Shown here piece by piece: positions 47,645 to 55,975 of a stretch of 64,000 nucleotides of DNA. The notes beneath the pieces are model-generated. The model ran no database searches and had not been told where the DNA came from. It saw only the letters and a program-made list of their open reading frames with translations. The position numbers were made by a program, and so were the translations under genes. Every line of letters begins with the position of its first letter. The first letter of the stretch is position 1. Source of the DNA: CAXKXX01 sp964059975 (GTDB taxonomy: Bacteria > Pseudomonadota > Gammaproteobacteria > Enterobacterales > Enterobacteriaceae); contig CAXKXX010000005.1 of the NCBI GenBank assembly GCA_964059975.1, forward strand, positions 1-64,000, in the 5' to 3' direction.

Positions 47645-48363
47645 TCGAAATTGTAGTTGGTTTAGGTCATCGTTAATTATTATTCATAGCTAAAGGATAA
47701 TGGCTAATTTTTTATAAAAAACTATATTCAGAGCAGGAGTAGAATAAATTTATAGACTCTAGATTAATATAGGAGTAAGAGGTAGTAGCAACATCCGTAA
47801 ACTTTGCTACTCCATCAAACACATGCTCTAGTTTTAGTAAGCTTAACTAAAAAAATTACTAGTTTTTTGTATGACTTAATGTCGGCGTCTTTCTCATCTA
47901 GAGTACACTTAAATATATAGAGCGGATCTAAAAAGATGAGCATGCTCAGAGGAATTATTATTTTCCGAAAACGGTAAAATAATTACGATGGATAGCATAC
48001 TAAATATATATTAATCAGTAACAATATAGCATACATCGGTTCTGAGGAAAGAAAAGGATGGATCTATGGGCTAGAAGAAATAGTAATTTATTGTATTTTT
48101 TTATAAAAAACAACACGGCGTTAATTTGATTCATTACTAGGAGTCTTAGGGTAAGCACGTAGGTAGACGGACATCATATAATAAATATTTACACTGACTA
48201 AAAGCGCTTACTGTGAGGATCACTAATTTATTAATTAGTGGTAGAACGAAATAACACATACGTCTCTAACATTATAGATTAACTCTCTGGTAATAGATTT
48301 AGTCCTAATTGAAATTAAATCGAATGTATTAAAGTAAAAGCTTTAATAATCAATAAAATTTAG

Positions 48364-48406
48364 TGCTACTAGGCCCCACTAATTATATTAGTGGGGCCTA
48401 GTAGCA
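48364..48406. repeat. Perfect inverted repeat, 20-bp arms, TAT loop
   Basis: Arms 48,364-48,383 and 48,387-48,406 are exact reverse complements with an AGGCCCCAC/GTGGGGCCT core, in very AT-rich flanks. No gene lies within 700 bp on either side, so it is not obviously a terminator. Confidence 0.9.
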
Positions 48407-49124
48407 AAATCCCGTCGCTATCATGAAGTGAGATGTTCCGATCGAATAATCTCAAGTATTTACAAGAAGATAATAGAAATCCAGGGATCAGTCTCGAACT
48501 TTATATAATAGATAAAGAAGTAGATTTAAAGGTGATGCCCTACTTAAGTATTATCCTTAAATTTTTTAAGATCTTATCAGTATGCAAGCAACTGTCGAAG
48601 GATGCTATCAATTAGGTTGTGCTATGCTAAAGAGGTGCCTGATAGCAATGCTATAGATTTCTATGATGCTTCGATTTAAAAATATTTTTAGTAATACTTT
48701 ACAGAAAGACGATACGTGTAAAATACGTACTATACGTTCTAAAAAGCCGCCTGAGATTTAAGTACTCACAAAGCAGTTACCTCCTGCTTCGCGCTTAGCA
48801 AAGATCGCAGCTTAGTTGTTGATTTGTAGTTTAATTTTAAGGGAGTAGTGCAATTAAACTAGTCTGAAAATCTTATTTTTTGAAAGTTTTTGGATCAATA
48901 TGATAGTGCAGTGCTTTTATAGAGTAGTTAAAGAATCAATGCACTAGTAGCAGTAAAGGATAAGCTAAAAATTAAGTCTTAATGCCGATCTGCTATGCTG
49001 AAACCGACATTAATCATTAATCTTAATAAGCCATATATTTTATTAGAAGAGTATGCCATGTAGTGAATCGTAAAATTCTATATTGCGTATTATCAAAGGT
49101 TTACCACTCCTCCAGGACTCTTAT

Positions 49125-49286
49125 ATGAGACTGGTACGGAAGGGGGATATGACAGTCCCGCTACTACATGCGAGTATCAGTACGCTGCGTGCCTTTGCCG
49201 GTATTACGCTTTTAGCGATCCTCAGCACTCTGTCCTTCGTTCAATTTTTAGATTCGCTGGAGAATATACATGACATCACGACTTAG
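49125..49286 (+). CDS. Possible small membrane protein overlapping folE
   Basis: A 53-codon frame from ATG 49,125, with CAGGA about nine bases upstream, ends 17 bp inside folE. It encodes one hydrophobic segment (LRAFAGITLLAILSTL) and an acidic tail. Base composition is coding-like and GC-richer than the gap before it. I do not recognise a family. It could be a translationally coupled upstream peptide, the end of a decayed gene, or an accidental frame. Confidence 0.28.
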   Translation: MRLVRKGDMTVPLLHASISTLRAFAGITLLAILSTLSFVQFLDSLENIHDITT

Positions 49287-49926
49287 CAAAGAGGCCATTT
49301 CGATTCATGCTGCGTTAAAAGCTTGCGGTTTGGAGACTCCGTTATGTGAGGCAGTATTAGATCGTACAACATGCAAAAATCGGATTAAAAATCATATAAC
49401 TGCAATCATGCAACTTCTTAATCTCGATCTGTCTAATGACAGTCTAAAAGAAACACCATACCGCATTGCTAAAATGTACATCGATGAAATCTTTTCTGGT
49501 CTAGACTACGCGAATTTCCCAAAAATTACCGTTATCGCGAACAAGATGCAAATAGAAGAAATAGTGACTGTACGTGACATTACGTTAACAAGTACTTGTG
49601 AGCATCATTTTCTTACTATATCTGGCAAAGCAATGGTTTCCTATATCCCGAAAGACGCAGTTATTGGTTTATCGAAAATTAACCGTATCGTTCAGTTTTT
49701 TTCGCAGCGTCCTCAGGTTCAAGAACGACTGACCCGGCAAATATTGGTATCTTTACAGATGCTTCTAGGTACTAAAAACGTCGCAGTATCTATTGATGCC
49801 GTTCATTACTGTGTTAAGGCACGTGGTATCCGCGACGCCACAAGTGTGACTTCTACTACTGCGCTAGGAGGCCTATTTCAGTCTAATAAGAACACGCGTC
49901 AAGAGTTTTTTCGTTCGCTAGATTAG
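49270..49926 (+). CDS. folE: GTP cyclohydrolase I FolE
   Basis: Converts GTP to 7,8-dihydroneopterin triphosphate, the first step of folate synthesis. The 218 residues compare with 222 in E. coli. The zinc ligands are visible: Cys and His in LTSTCEHHFLTI and the second Cys in VHYCVKARGIRD. The conserved ETPYRIAKMYIDEIFSGLDY and VIGLSKINRIVQFF segments are present. The N-terminal ~35 residues are more divergent. Together with folB (25,000) it supports partial or full folate synthesis. A strong inverted repeat follows 120 bp after the stop. Confidence 0.97.
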   Translation: MTSRLSKEAISIHAALKACGLETPLCEAVLDRTTCKNRIKNHITAIMQLLNLDLSNDSLKETPYRIAKMYIDEIFSGLDYANFPKITVIANKMQIEEIVTVRDITLTSTCEHHFLTISGKAMVSYIPKDAVIGLSKINRIVQFFSQRPQVQERLTRQILVSLQMLLGTKNVAVSIDAVHYCVKARGIRDATSVTSTTALGGLFQSNKNTRQEFFRSLD

Positions 49927-50417
49927 TGTCAAAATTAATTGTTTATTTTTACAGGATCATAGTGATTTGACTTAAAAACTGTCGTTTATATTTTATCCTA
50001 AGTGTTAAAGTAACGAAGTATAAGAGATGCGTAGTGGTACGCTACTAGGCACAGGCTCACTCCTATGCCCAGATAGGAGTGAGCCTGTGCCTATGCCAAA
50101 ATTTTTGGGTAACAAGCCCTATAGACCCTCACTTTTAAACTGAATGCTCTCTATACAAATAAAATTAAAAAAGTGTTAATAGCTTGATTCCTGTGAATGT
50201 GACTTCACGACTCTGATGCTTCATCGTGATGTTTAGATACATTAAGATTCTGTAATTAATCGAAAGGCTTTTGAGAGATAGCGTCAGAATACTATTATAA
50301 AAGACGTAGAGTTACATTAAAGAGTAGACGGGCTCATTAATGTAAAACCCATAAAAAAATTATTTCTATATTTCTGATAAAAAGGTTACCAATCATAAAT
50401 AAAAATTTTGAAGACTA
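49927..50417. other. Gap between folE and darP
   Basis: 491 bp, AT-rich, with no gene; contains the 21-bp-arm inverted repeat at 50,046-50,093. Confidence 0.6.
50046..50093. repeat. Perfect inverted repeat, 21-bp arms, 6-nt loop
   Basis: Arms 50,046-50,066 and 50,073-50,093 are exact reverse complements around GCCCAG; about half of the arm bases are G or C in AT-rich flanks. It is 120 bp after folE on the same strand. A short T5 run follows only about 10 bases later, so terminator function is possible but not typical. Confidence 0.9.
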
Positions 50418-50942
50418 GTGAGCGATGCCCAAATGAATCAAGACCACAACGGAGACCAGATCATCCGGCTCAGTAAAAATCAAATTAAACGTAATGCCGA
50501 AGCGTTGAAAACTCTAGGGGTACAATTAGTTGATCTAGGTAAAAAGGCATTAAATCATATGCCATTAGATAACGATTTACGCTGTGCAATTGAATTAGCA
50601 CAAAAAATAAGAAAAGAGGGACGGCGCCGTCAGATACAACTAATCGGAAAAATGCTGCGGAACCGTGATATAAAACCAATTCAAACTGAGCTAAATAACC
50701 TAAAAGCTCACTATAATAAGCGATCTTCTCTTCTTTGTAGGCTAGAAGGAGTATGCGACCGCTTGATGAAGGAGGGCGATAGCGCCATTATCGCTACTTT
50801 GGGCGCATATCCAAAAGCTGATCGTCAACGTTTGCGTCTTCTAGTGCGCAATGCACAAAAGAATCGAGTACAAAATGGGTCAACCAAGGCTATTTGTCAA
50901 ATCTTTAAGTATTTAGCTAACTTAATTGAGACGAGCAAATAA
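50418..50942 (+). CDS. darP: Ribosome assembly factor DarP (YjgA)
   Basis: DarP assists late assembly of the 50S subunit. The 174 residues compare with 183 in E. coli; the acidic N-terminal segment is reduced. The all-helical body is well kept: LSKNQIKRNAEALKTLGVQL, RCAIELAQKIRKEGRRRQIQ and ADRQRLRLLVRNAQKNR. The start is GTG at 50,418 or the in-frame ATG at 50,433; both precede the conserved region. Its usual divergent neighbour pmbA/tldE is absent. Confidence 0.95.
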   Translation: MSDAQMNQDHNGDQIIRLSKNQIKRNAEALKTLGVQLVDLGKKALNHMPLDNDLRCAIELAQKIRKEGRRRQIQLIGKMLRNRDIKPIQTELNNLKAHYNKRSSLLCRLEGVCDRLMKEGDSAIIATLGAYPKADRQRLRLLVRNAQKNRVQNGSTKAICQIFKYLANLIETSK

Positions 50943-52331
50943 CGAGGCTGATATGATTGCGAAATCAGCATGACCTATTTCATATAGGACGTGCTACTTT
51001 ATCTTCGATTTCTATAACATTGAAATTTAGACTTTTATTTGCTCTTTCTAATCTTTTTTCAAGTATAAGAAAATGTTTTGAGAAAATAGCGTTATCGATC
51101 TGTACGCATATTGCATCAATGATCGAGAGGGGCGTAATGGCCCATCCACCAAATGAATGCTATGCTTCTTATCACACCACAACATACAAGTTAATTCCCT
51201 AAAAAAATTTAGGGAGTGCCATAGGCTTATTTAAAATAGGACTTCAACTTTTACTTGGCTCACTTCATTCAAAAGAAGCTCTTTAATGTTTGTGCAACAT
51301 AAACGCTAGACTATCGAAATAGCTTGGAGTGTTGATAGAACATAATGCTTAAAACTATTATAATTAATGTCTGCTTCGTCCTATATCTAATACCGCCCCA
51401 GCCACGTAGTTTCTACATCCTTAACGCATCTATCGTTGACAACCGTATTGCTCTAAAAGAACATAGGTGGATTACCTTAGAATCTGATGATTAATTATTT
51501 AATTCTCATGATCATTATAAGACATACTGCTTATTTTTAGGAGAGAGATAGCATCAAGGTGAAGGGTAATATAAAGATAAACAGTTTAAAAATTACAGGT
51601 ATCTAAGATCTAATTATGGGAAAGAGGAAGTATGTCACATATAGTGTTAATCATGCTATCTGTATGGTAGATACATATAGCATGATTTTTACAAATCATC
51701 TATTCTGTATTTAGAATATTGACTCATCTAAGAATAACTATAGTTCGAAGGTGGGTACAATGACATAGGACATAAAGTGGGGGTCGTAGCTAATCTTGTA
51801 GATTGGTTGATTACAGTGTACCAAGAAACTAGACTCCGTGGCGTAGTCTTATCAGAAATCCAAAGGTTGGTTAATAGAATAGAAGCAGTCATGAATAGCA
51901 CGAGGGCGGCACTCAGCATTTATATTAAAATATTCTCATAATATAATTTTTATACGGATTCCACAGGTAAATGAAATAGAGCCCTCTTTTTAAGAGGATG
52001 GGCAATAAAAATCTAGATCCTAGTCACGTTCGTCTAAGTGAGAGAGTATAGCAGAAATAGATAGAAAGGTTTCACATAAAAGCATGGAGTATCATGCGAA
52101 TGATCAGTGAGCGAGGGGGTTCGAAAAAGTATTTCTTTATAATCTTCTAGATTTAAATCTAGAAGATTATAAGTGATTATAAAAAGGGGAAGGGGTGACG
52201 TAGATTCTATAGTTTAGACTTAACTCGGATGTATCGGGGTCCATGCCCCTTCGTCGCGTCAGTAGTAGCTACGTCTGGTACCGTAATGGTGTCTCAGAGC
52301 TTGAAGCAGATAAAAATCTAGAGTACATTCG
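50943..52331. other. Gap between darP and adk
   Basis: 1.4 kb with no gene recognised. Contains a small hairpin at 51,196-51,215 (8-bp arms), an inverted repeat at 51,649-51,687 (11-bp arms, 17-nt loop) and the 36-bp palindrome at 52,137-52,172. Small open frames at 50,957-51,202 and 51,728-51,919 lack family features. Confidence 0.6.
52137..52172. repeat. 36-bp perfect palindrome, no spacer
   Basis: 52,137-52,154 and 52,155-52,172 are exact reverse complements meeting at ATTT|AAAT and containing CTAGA. It lies 160 bp beyond the adk stop on the minus strand. Confidence 0.87.
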
Positions 52332-52976
52332 TTAGTCGAGAATAGTTGACAGGGCGTTACTTACTTCACTAGACCCCTGAGATCCGTTGATTTTATGGTA
52401 CTGAATTTTTCCTTCTTCTCCCTGTTTTTTATAGTAGTAAATTAGTGGGGCAGTAATTTGATTATATTCTTTTAAACGTTTACTTACGATATTTTTTCTA
52501 TCGTCCTTGCGTATGGTCAAGGCTTCACCGGTTATGTCGTCCTTACCTTCGATTTGTGGTGGATTAAATTTCACATGATATATACGCCCGGACGCCATAT
52601 GTGTACGCCGACCAGTAACACGCTCGAAAATTAGTTTGTCCGAAACATCGAATTCTAAAATGTAATCCACATTGATATTAGCCTCTTTCATAGCGCGCGC
52701 TTGTCTTAAAGTTCGCGGAAAACCGTCTAAAATAAAGCCATCCCTACAATTTACTTGATTGATATATTCTTTAACTATACACACTACCAGTTCGTCGGGT
52801 ACTAATTTACCGGATTCTATAAATTTTTGCACCTTATTTCCTAGATTTTTCCCTGAGTTTACTACCTTGCGCAGAATGTCTCCGGTGGATATTTGAGGAA
52901 TATGGTATTTTTTTGTGATAAACTGAGCCTGAGTACCTTTACCGGATCCCGGAGCACCCAGAAGCACAATACGCAT
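52332..52976 (-). CDS. adk: Adenylate kinase
   Basis: Interconverts AMP + ATP and 2 ADP. The 214 residues equal E. coli Adk. The P-loop GAPGSGKGTQ is at residues 7-16; the NMP-binding part shows ISTGDILRK, followed by DGFPRTLRQA and the LID region starting VTGRRTHMASGRIYH, with the arginines needed for phosphate transfer. It follows htpG on the same strand across 285 bp, as in E. coli. Confidence 0.98.
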   Translation of the reverse strand: MRIVLLGAPGSGKGTQAQFITKKYHIPQISTGDILRKVVNSGKNLGNKVQKFIESGKLVPDELVVCIVKEYINQVNCRDGFILDGFPRTLRQARAMKEANINVDYILEFDVSDKLIFERVTGRRTHMASGRIYHVKFNPPQIEGKDDITGEALTIRKDDRKNIVSKRLKEYNQITAPLIYYYKKQGEEGKIQYHKINGSQGSSEVSNALSTILD

Positions 52977-53261
52977 TATGCGAGCCTCTTTTTATATAAT
53001 AGTACTACCTCTTATCATAATTTAAGCCTCTATATTTTCAAGAAATATATTGATTCTAAGTCCTAAAAAGTTCTTGATATGCGTCGTGTCGCATCGTTCT
53101 AGAGCACGTGAGCCTCTCTAGCACTACTGGGTAATTTAAATTATTACTAGGCAAGATGAATGAATTATGGGTTATAATAAAATTTATAAAAGGGATGTGG
53201 CGTGAGGCACAGGTTATGCCCGAACCAAATAGGAATGATTTTCGGGCATACAGGTTTGGTA

Positions 53262-55136
53262 TTATATCGAGAGCAGATAATTTATTCGTCGGACGAATCG
53301 ATTCGGGTCTTCCAGAGTACCGCACTCTACCAAAAGTGCCTGATCTAGCATTAAGTAAATCCATTCAGCAAATTGATTTTCGTCTACTATATCAGCGATA
53401 TTTTTAATCAGAGAATGTTCAGGGTTTATCTCAAAAATGTACTTTATTTCAGGTGCTTTTTGCCCTGATGAAGAAAATAGCTTAGCCATTTGAGTACTCA
53501 TCTCATTGGCATCTGTAGTGACAATTGACGGCGTATCAGTTAATCGATGAGTTAAGCGGACATTTTTTACCCGATCACCCAGGAGCAACTTTACGCGGTT
53601 AATAAATGATTCGAATTTTTGTTCAGTTGCTTTTTCGTTCTCGGTTTCTTGCGTGAGCTTATCTAAGGTATCGTCCTCTTTGCTCACTGAATGAAATGCC
53701 ATTCCATCAAATTCTTTCAGATACGACATCATCCACTCATCGATGCGGTCGGAAAGCAATAGAACTTCGATATTTTTTTTACGGAATAACTCTAAATGGG
53801 GGCTGTTCTTGGCAGCAGGATAGCTATCGGCGGTGATGTAGTAAATTTTTGCTTGACCCTCAACAGTTCGCTTGGTGTATTCTTCTAGCGATACGGTTTG
53901 TGTGGCGCTGTCACTATAGGTGGATGCAAAGCGTAGAAGCTTGGCTATCGCTTTTTGGTTTGCCTCGTCTTCTGCTGGTCCTTCCTTTAGGACTAATCCG
54001 AATTGTTGCCAGAACTTCTGATAGTTTTCGGTATTCTCCTTCGCTAATTTCTCTAAAATCTGAAGCACGCGTTTAGTCAATGCCGAACGTAGGTTTTGGG
54101 CTATTCGGCTATCTTGAAGAATTTCACGCGATACATTTAAGGGCAGATTATTAGAGTCTATTAAGCCTCGAACAAAACGTAGATAGTTTGGCATAAACTG
54201 TTCCGCATTGTCCATAATAAATACCCGCTGTACATATAGCTTAAGACCGTGCTTATGATCTCGACTCCACATGTCCCAGGGCGCCTGTTCTGCGATATAT
54301 AGTAGGCTGGTGTAGTCTTGTGTACCTTCGACGCGGTTGAGACTCCAGATTAGCGGATCATTGAAATCATGGGTGAGATGTTTATAAAATTCTTTGTATT
54401 CATTATCAGTGATATCAGCTTTGTTACGCGTCCACAATGCCTGTGCTTTATTGATTTTTTCCCAGGTTGTAGAGCCCCCATTTTCTTCTTTTTTTGTTTC
54501 AATTTCTACGGGCAGCGCGATGTGATCTGAGTATTTTCTAATTATCGAGCGTAAGCGCCAGGTCTCAAGATACTCGTCCTCGGTTTCTCGTAGATGCAGG
54601 ATAATCGTAGTGCCGCGACTGATCTTAGTAGTGTTGGCGATAGTATAATCCCCTTCACCTGTAGATTCCCAGAAGACGCCTGAGTCGGTTGGAGCTCCAG
54701 CGGAGCGGGTACGAACGATCACCTTATCTGCTACAATAAATGCAGAGTAGAAACCAACGCCAAACTGTCCGATCATTTGGCTATTTTTATCCTGTTCTGA
54801 ACCTATAGACTTAAGGAAGGCTTTAGTTCCCGACTTTGCAATGGTTCCGAGGTTTTCGATTACTTCTTCTCGGCTCATTCCGACGCCATTATCTGAAAGA
54901 GTAAGGGTCCGCTTCGCTTTGTCAACAGATAGACGTAGGCGCAGTCTTCCGTCACCTTCATACAGCTCAGGGGCGGACAGTGCTAGAAAACGTAGTTTGT
55001 CAGAGGCATCCGAGGCATTAGAAATTAGCTCACGTAAAAAAACTTCTTTATTGGAGTATAGTGAGTGAATCATCAAATGAAGAAGCTGCTTGACTTCAGA
55101 CTGGAATCCACGAGTTTCTTGAGATTTCATGTTCAT
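53262..55136 (-). CDS. htpG: Chaperone HtpG (Hsp90)
   Basis: The bacterial Hsp90, an ATP-driven chaperone. The 624 residues equal E. coli HtpG. The GHKL ATPase domain (1-~215) has the conserved LRELISNASDASDKLRF, DNGVGMS and GQFGVGFYSAF. The middle domain includes WDMWSRDHKHGLKLYVQRV and LPLNVSREILQDS. The C-terminal dimerisation domain is more divergent but complete. recR, which precedes htpG in E. coli, is missing. Plus-strand frames here are shadows. Confidence 0.98.
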   Translation of the reverse strand: MNMKSQETRGFQSEVKQLLHLMIHSLYSNKEVFLRELISNASDASDKLRFLALSAPELYEGDGRLRLRLSVDKAKRTLTLSDNGVGMSREEVIENLGTIAKSGTKAFLKSIGSEQDKNSQMIGQFGVGFYSAFIVADKVIVRTRSAGAPTDSGVFWESTGEGDYTIANTTKISRGTTIILHLRETEDEYLETWRLRSIIRKYSDHIALPVEIETKKEENGGSTTWEKINKAQALWTRNKADITDNEYKEFYKHLTHDFNDPLIWSLNRVEGTQDYTSLLYIAEQAPWDMWSRDHKHGLKLYVQRVFIMDNAEQFMPNYLRFVRGLIDSNNLPLNVSREILQDSRIAQNLRSALTKRVLQILEKLAKENTENYQKFWQQFGLVLKEGPAEDEANQKAIAKLLRFASTYSDSATQTVSLEEYTKRTVEGQAKIYYITADSYPAAKNSPHLELFRKKNIEVLLLSDRIDEWMMSYLKEFDGMAFHSVSKEDDTLDKLTQETENEKATEQKFESFINRVKLLLGDRVKNVRLTHRLTDTPSIVTTDANEMSTQMAKLFSSSGQKAPEIKYIFEINPEHSLIKNIADIVDENQFAEWIYLMLDQALLVECGTLEDPNRFVRRINYLLSI

Positions 55137-55599
55137 TGTTTACCTTCAAAAACAATAATTAAGGAAAATTATATAGTAGTACCTTCTAGGTGGGGATTAG
55201 AGCGTCGATTTTCAATCGAAGTATAAAATTTTTATGTTTACCGTATGATAGTTAGTTGGAAAGATAATATGATTTTCGGATCTATCGAGAATTTTTTATT
55301 TTTCCCTACTTCTAGTGTAAACCAGAAATTTTTTAGGTTATTGGAGGGACCTTATCCGCATTCTTCTGCGTTACGATTAGCATAGCTTCTTACTTTTACT
55401 GTCTTTCTATTTCCACAAGTTATTTGTATCAGCACGCTGAGGTCAGAAGTACATCAGTTGTGAGCAAGATGCCCATTCCTCAGGAAGGAATGGGCATCTT
55501 GCTCTGCCTAAGTTGTAAAAGAATAGACTGAACTGTTTAATTCCTACGATAGCAACTAGAACGCCGCATTTTTGTATTGAATACTTACATTACTGTACA
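55137..55599. other. Gap where recR should be
   Basis: In E. coli recR lies between ybaB and htpG. Here 463 bp of mostly AT-rich DNA replace it; no RecR segment is readable. The gap holds the 19-bp-arm inverted repeat at 55,462-55,504. Confidence 0.65.
55462..55504. repeat. Perfect inverted repeat, 19-bp arms, 5-nt loop
   Basis: Arms 55,462-55,480 and 55,486-55,504 are exact reverse complements around CAGGA, with a GATGCCCATTCCT core. It lies 96 bp beyond the ybaB stop on the minus strand, in the gap left by recR; no U-tract follows. Confidence 0.9.
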
Positions 55600-55929
55600 C
55601 TAGAATGGCATCTTAAATCCAGGTAGAAATTGCATACTATTAGACACGGACTCCATTTTTTCTTTTTGAGTCTCCTCGATGCGGCGTGCGGCATCGTTAA
55701 AAGCAGCAGCGATTAAATCTTCTAACATTTCTTTTTCATCTTTCATAAGGTCAGGATCAATTTCTACGCGGCAACAATTGTGTGCACCGTTGATGGTGAC
55801 TTTCACCAATCCAGCTCCGGACTCTCCTGTCACTTCTAATTTAGCAACTACCTCCTGAATTTTCTGCATTTTTTCCTGTATTTTTTGAGCGTGCTTCATC
55901 ATAGAACCTACGCTATCTTTGTTAAACAT
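55600..55929 (-). CDS. ybaB: Nucleoid-associated protein YbaB
   Basis: YbaB/EbfC proteins bind DNA as dimers and are nucleoid-associated. The 109 residues equal E. coli YbaB, with VTGESGAGLVKVTINGAHN, EMLEDLIAAAFNDAARRIEE and the end PGFKMPF conserved. The first 20 residues are more divergent. It lies 46 bp after dnaX on the same strand, the usual arrangement. Confidence 0.97.
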   Translation of the reverse strand: MFNKDSVGSMMKHAQKIQEKMQKIQEVVAKLEVTGESGAGLVKVTINGAHNCCRVEIDPDLMKDEKEMLEDLIAAAFNDAARRIEETQKEKMESVSNSMQFLPGFKMPF

Positions 55930-55975
55930 GGTCTTCCCTCGTTACTTAGTTTGCGTATTTACGCAGCGTTTATAT

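Larger units (their letters stand above)
45766..49124. other. 3.3 kb gap between murA and folE
   Basis: No gene recognised over most of this stretch. It contains inverted repeats at 47,286-47,309, 47,605-47,644, 48,221-48,240 and 48,364-48,406. A 60-codon frame at 48,433-48,615, just after the last of these, has no family features. The region near 46,080-47,100 is less AT-rich than average and may hold unreadable gene remains. Confidence 0.6.

Noticed and set aside
48433..48615. 60-codon open frame just after a strong hairpin
   Set aside because: No family features and gap-like composition; placement after the hairpin is not enough to call a gene.
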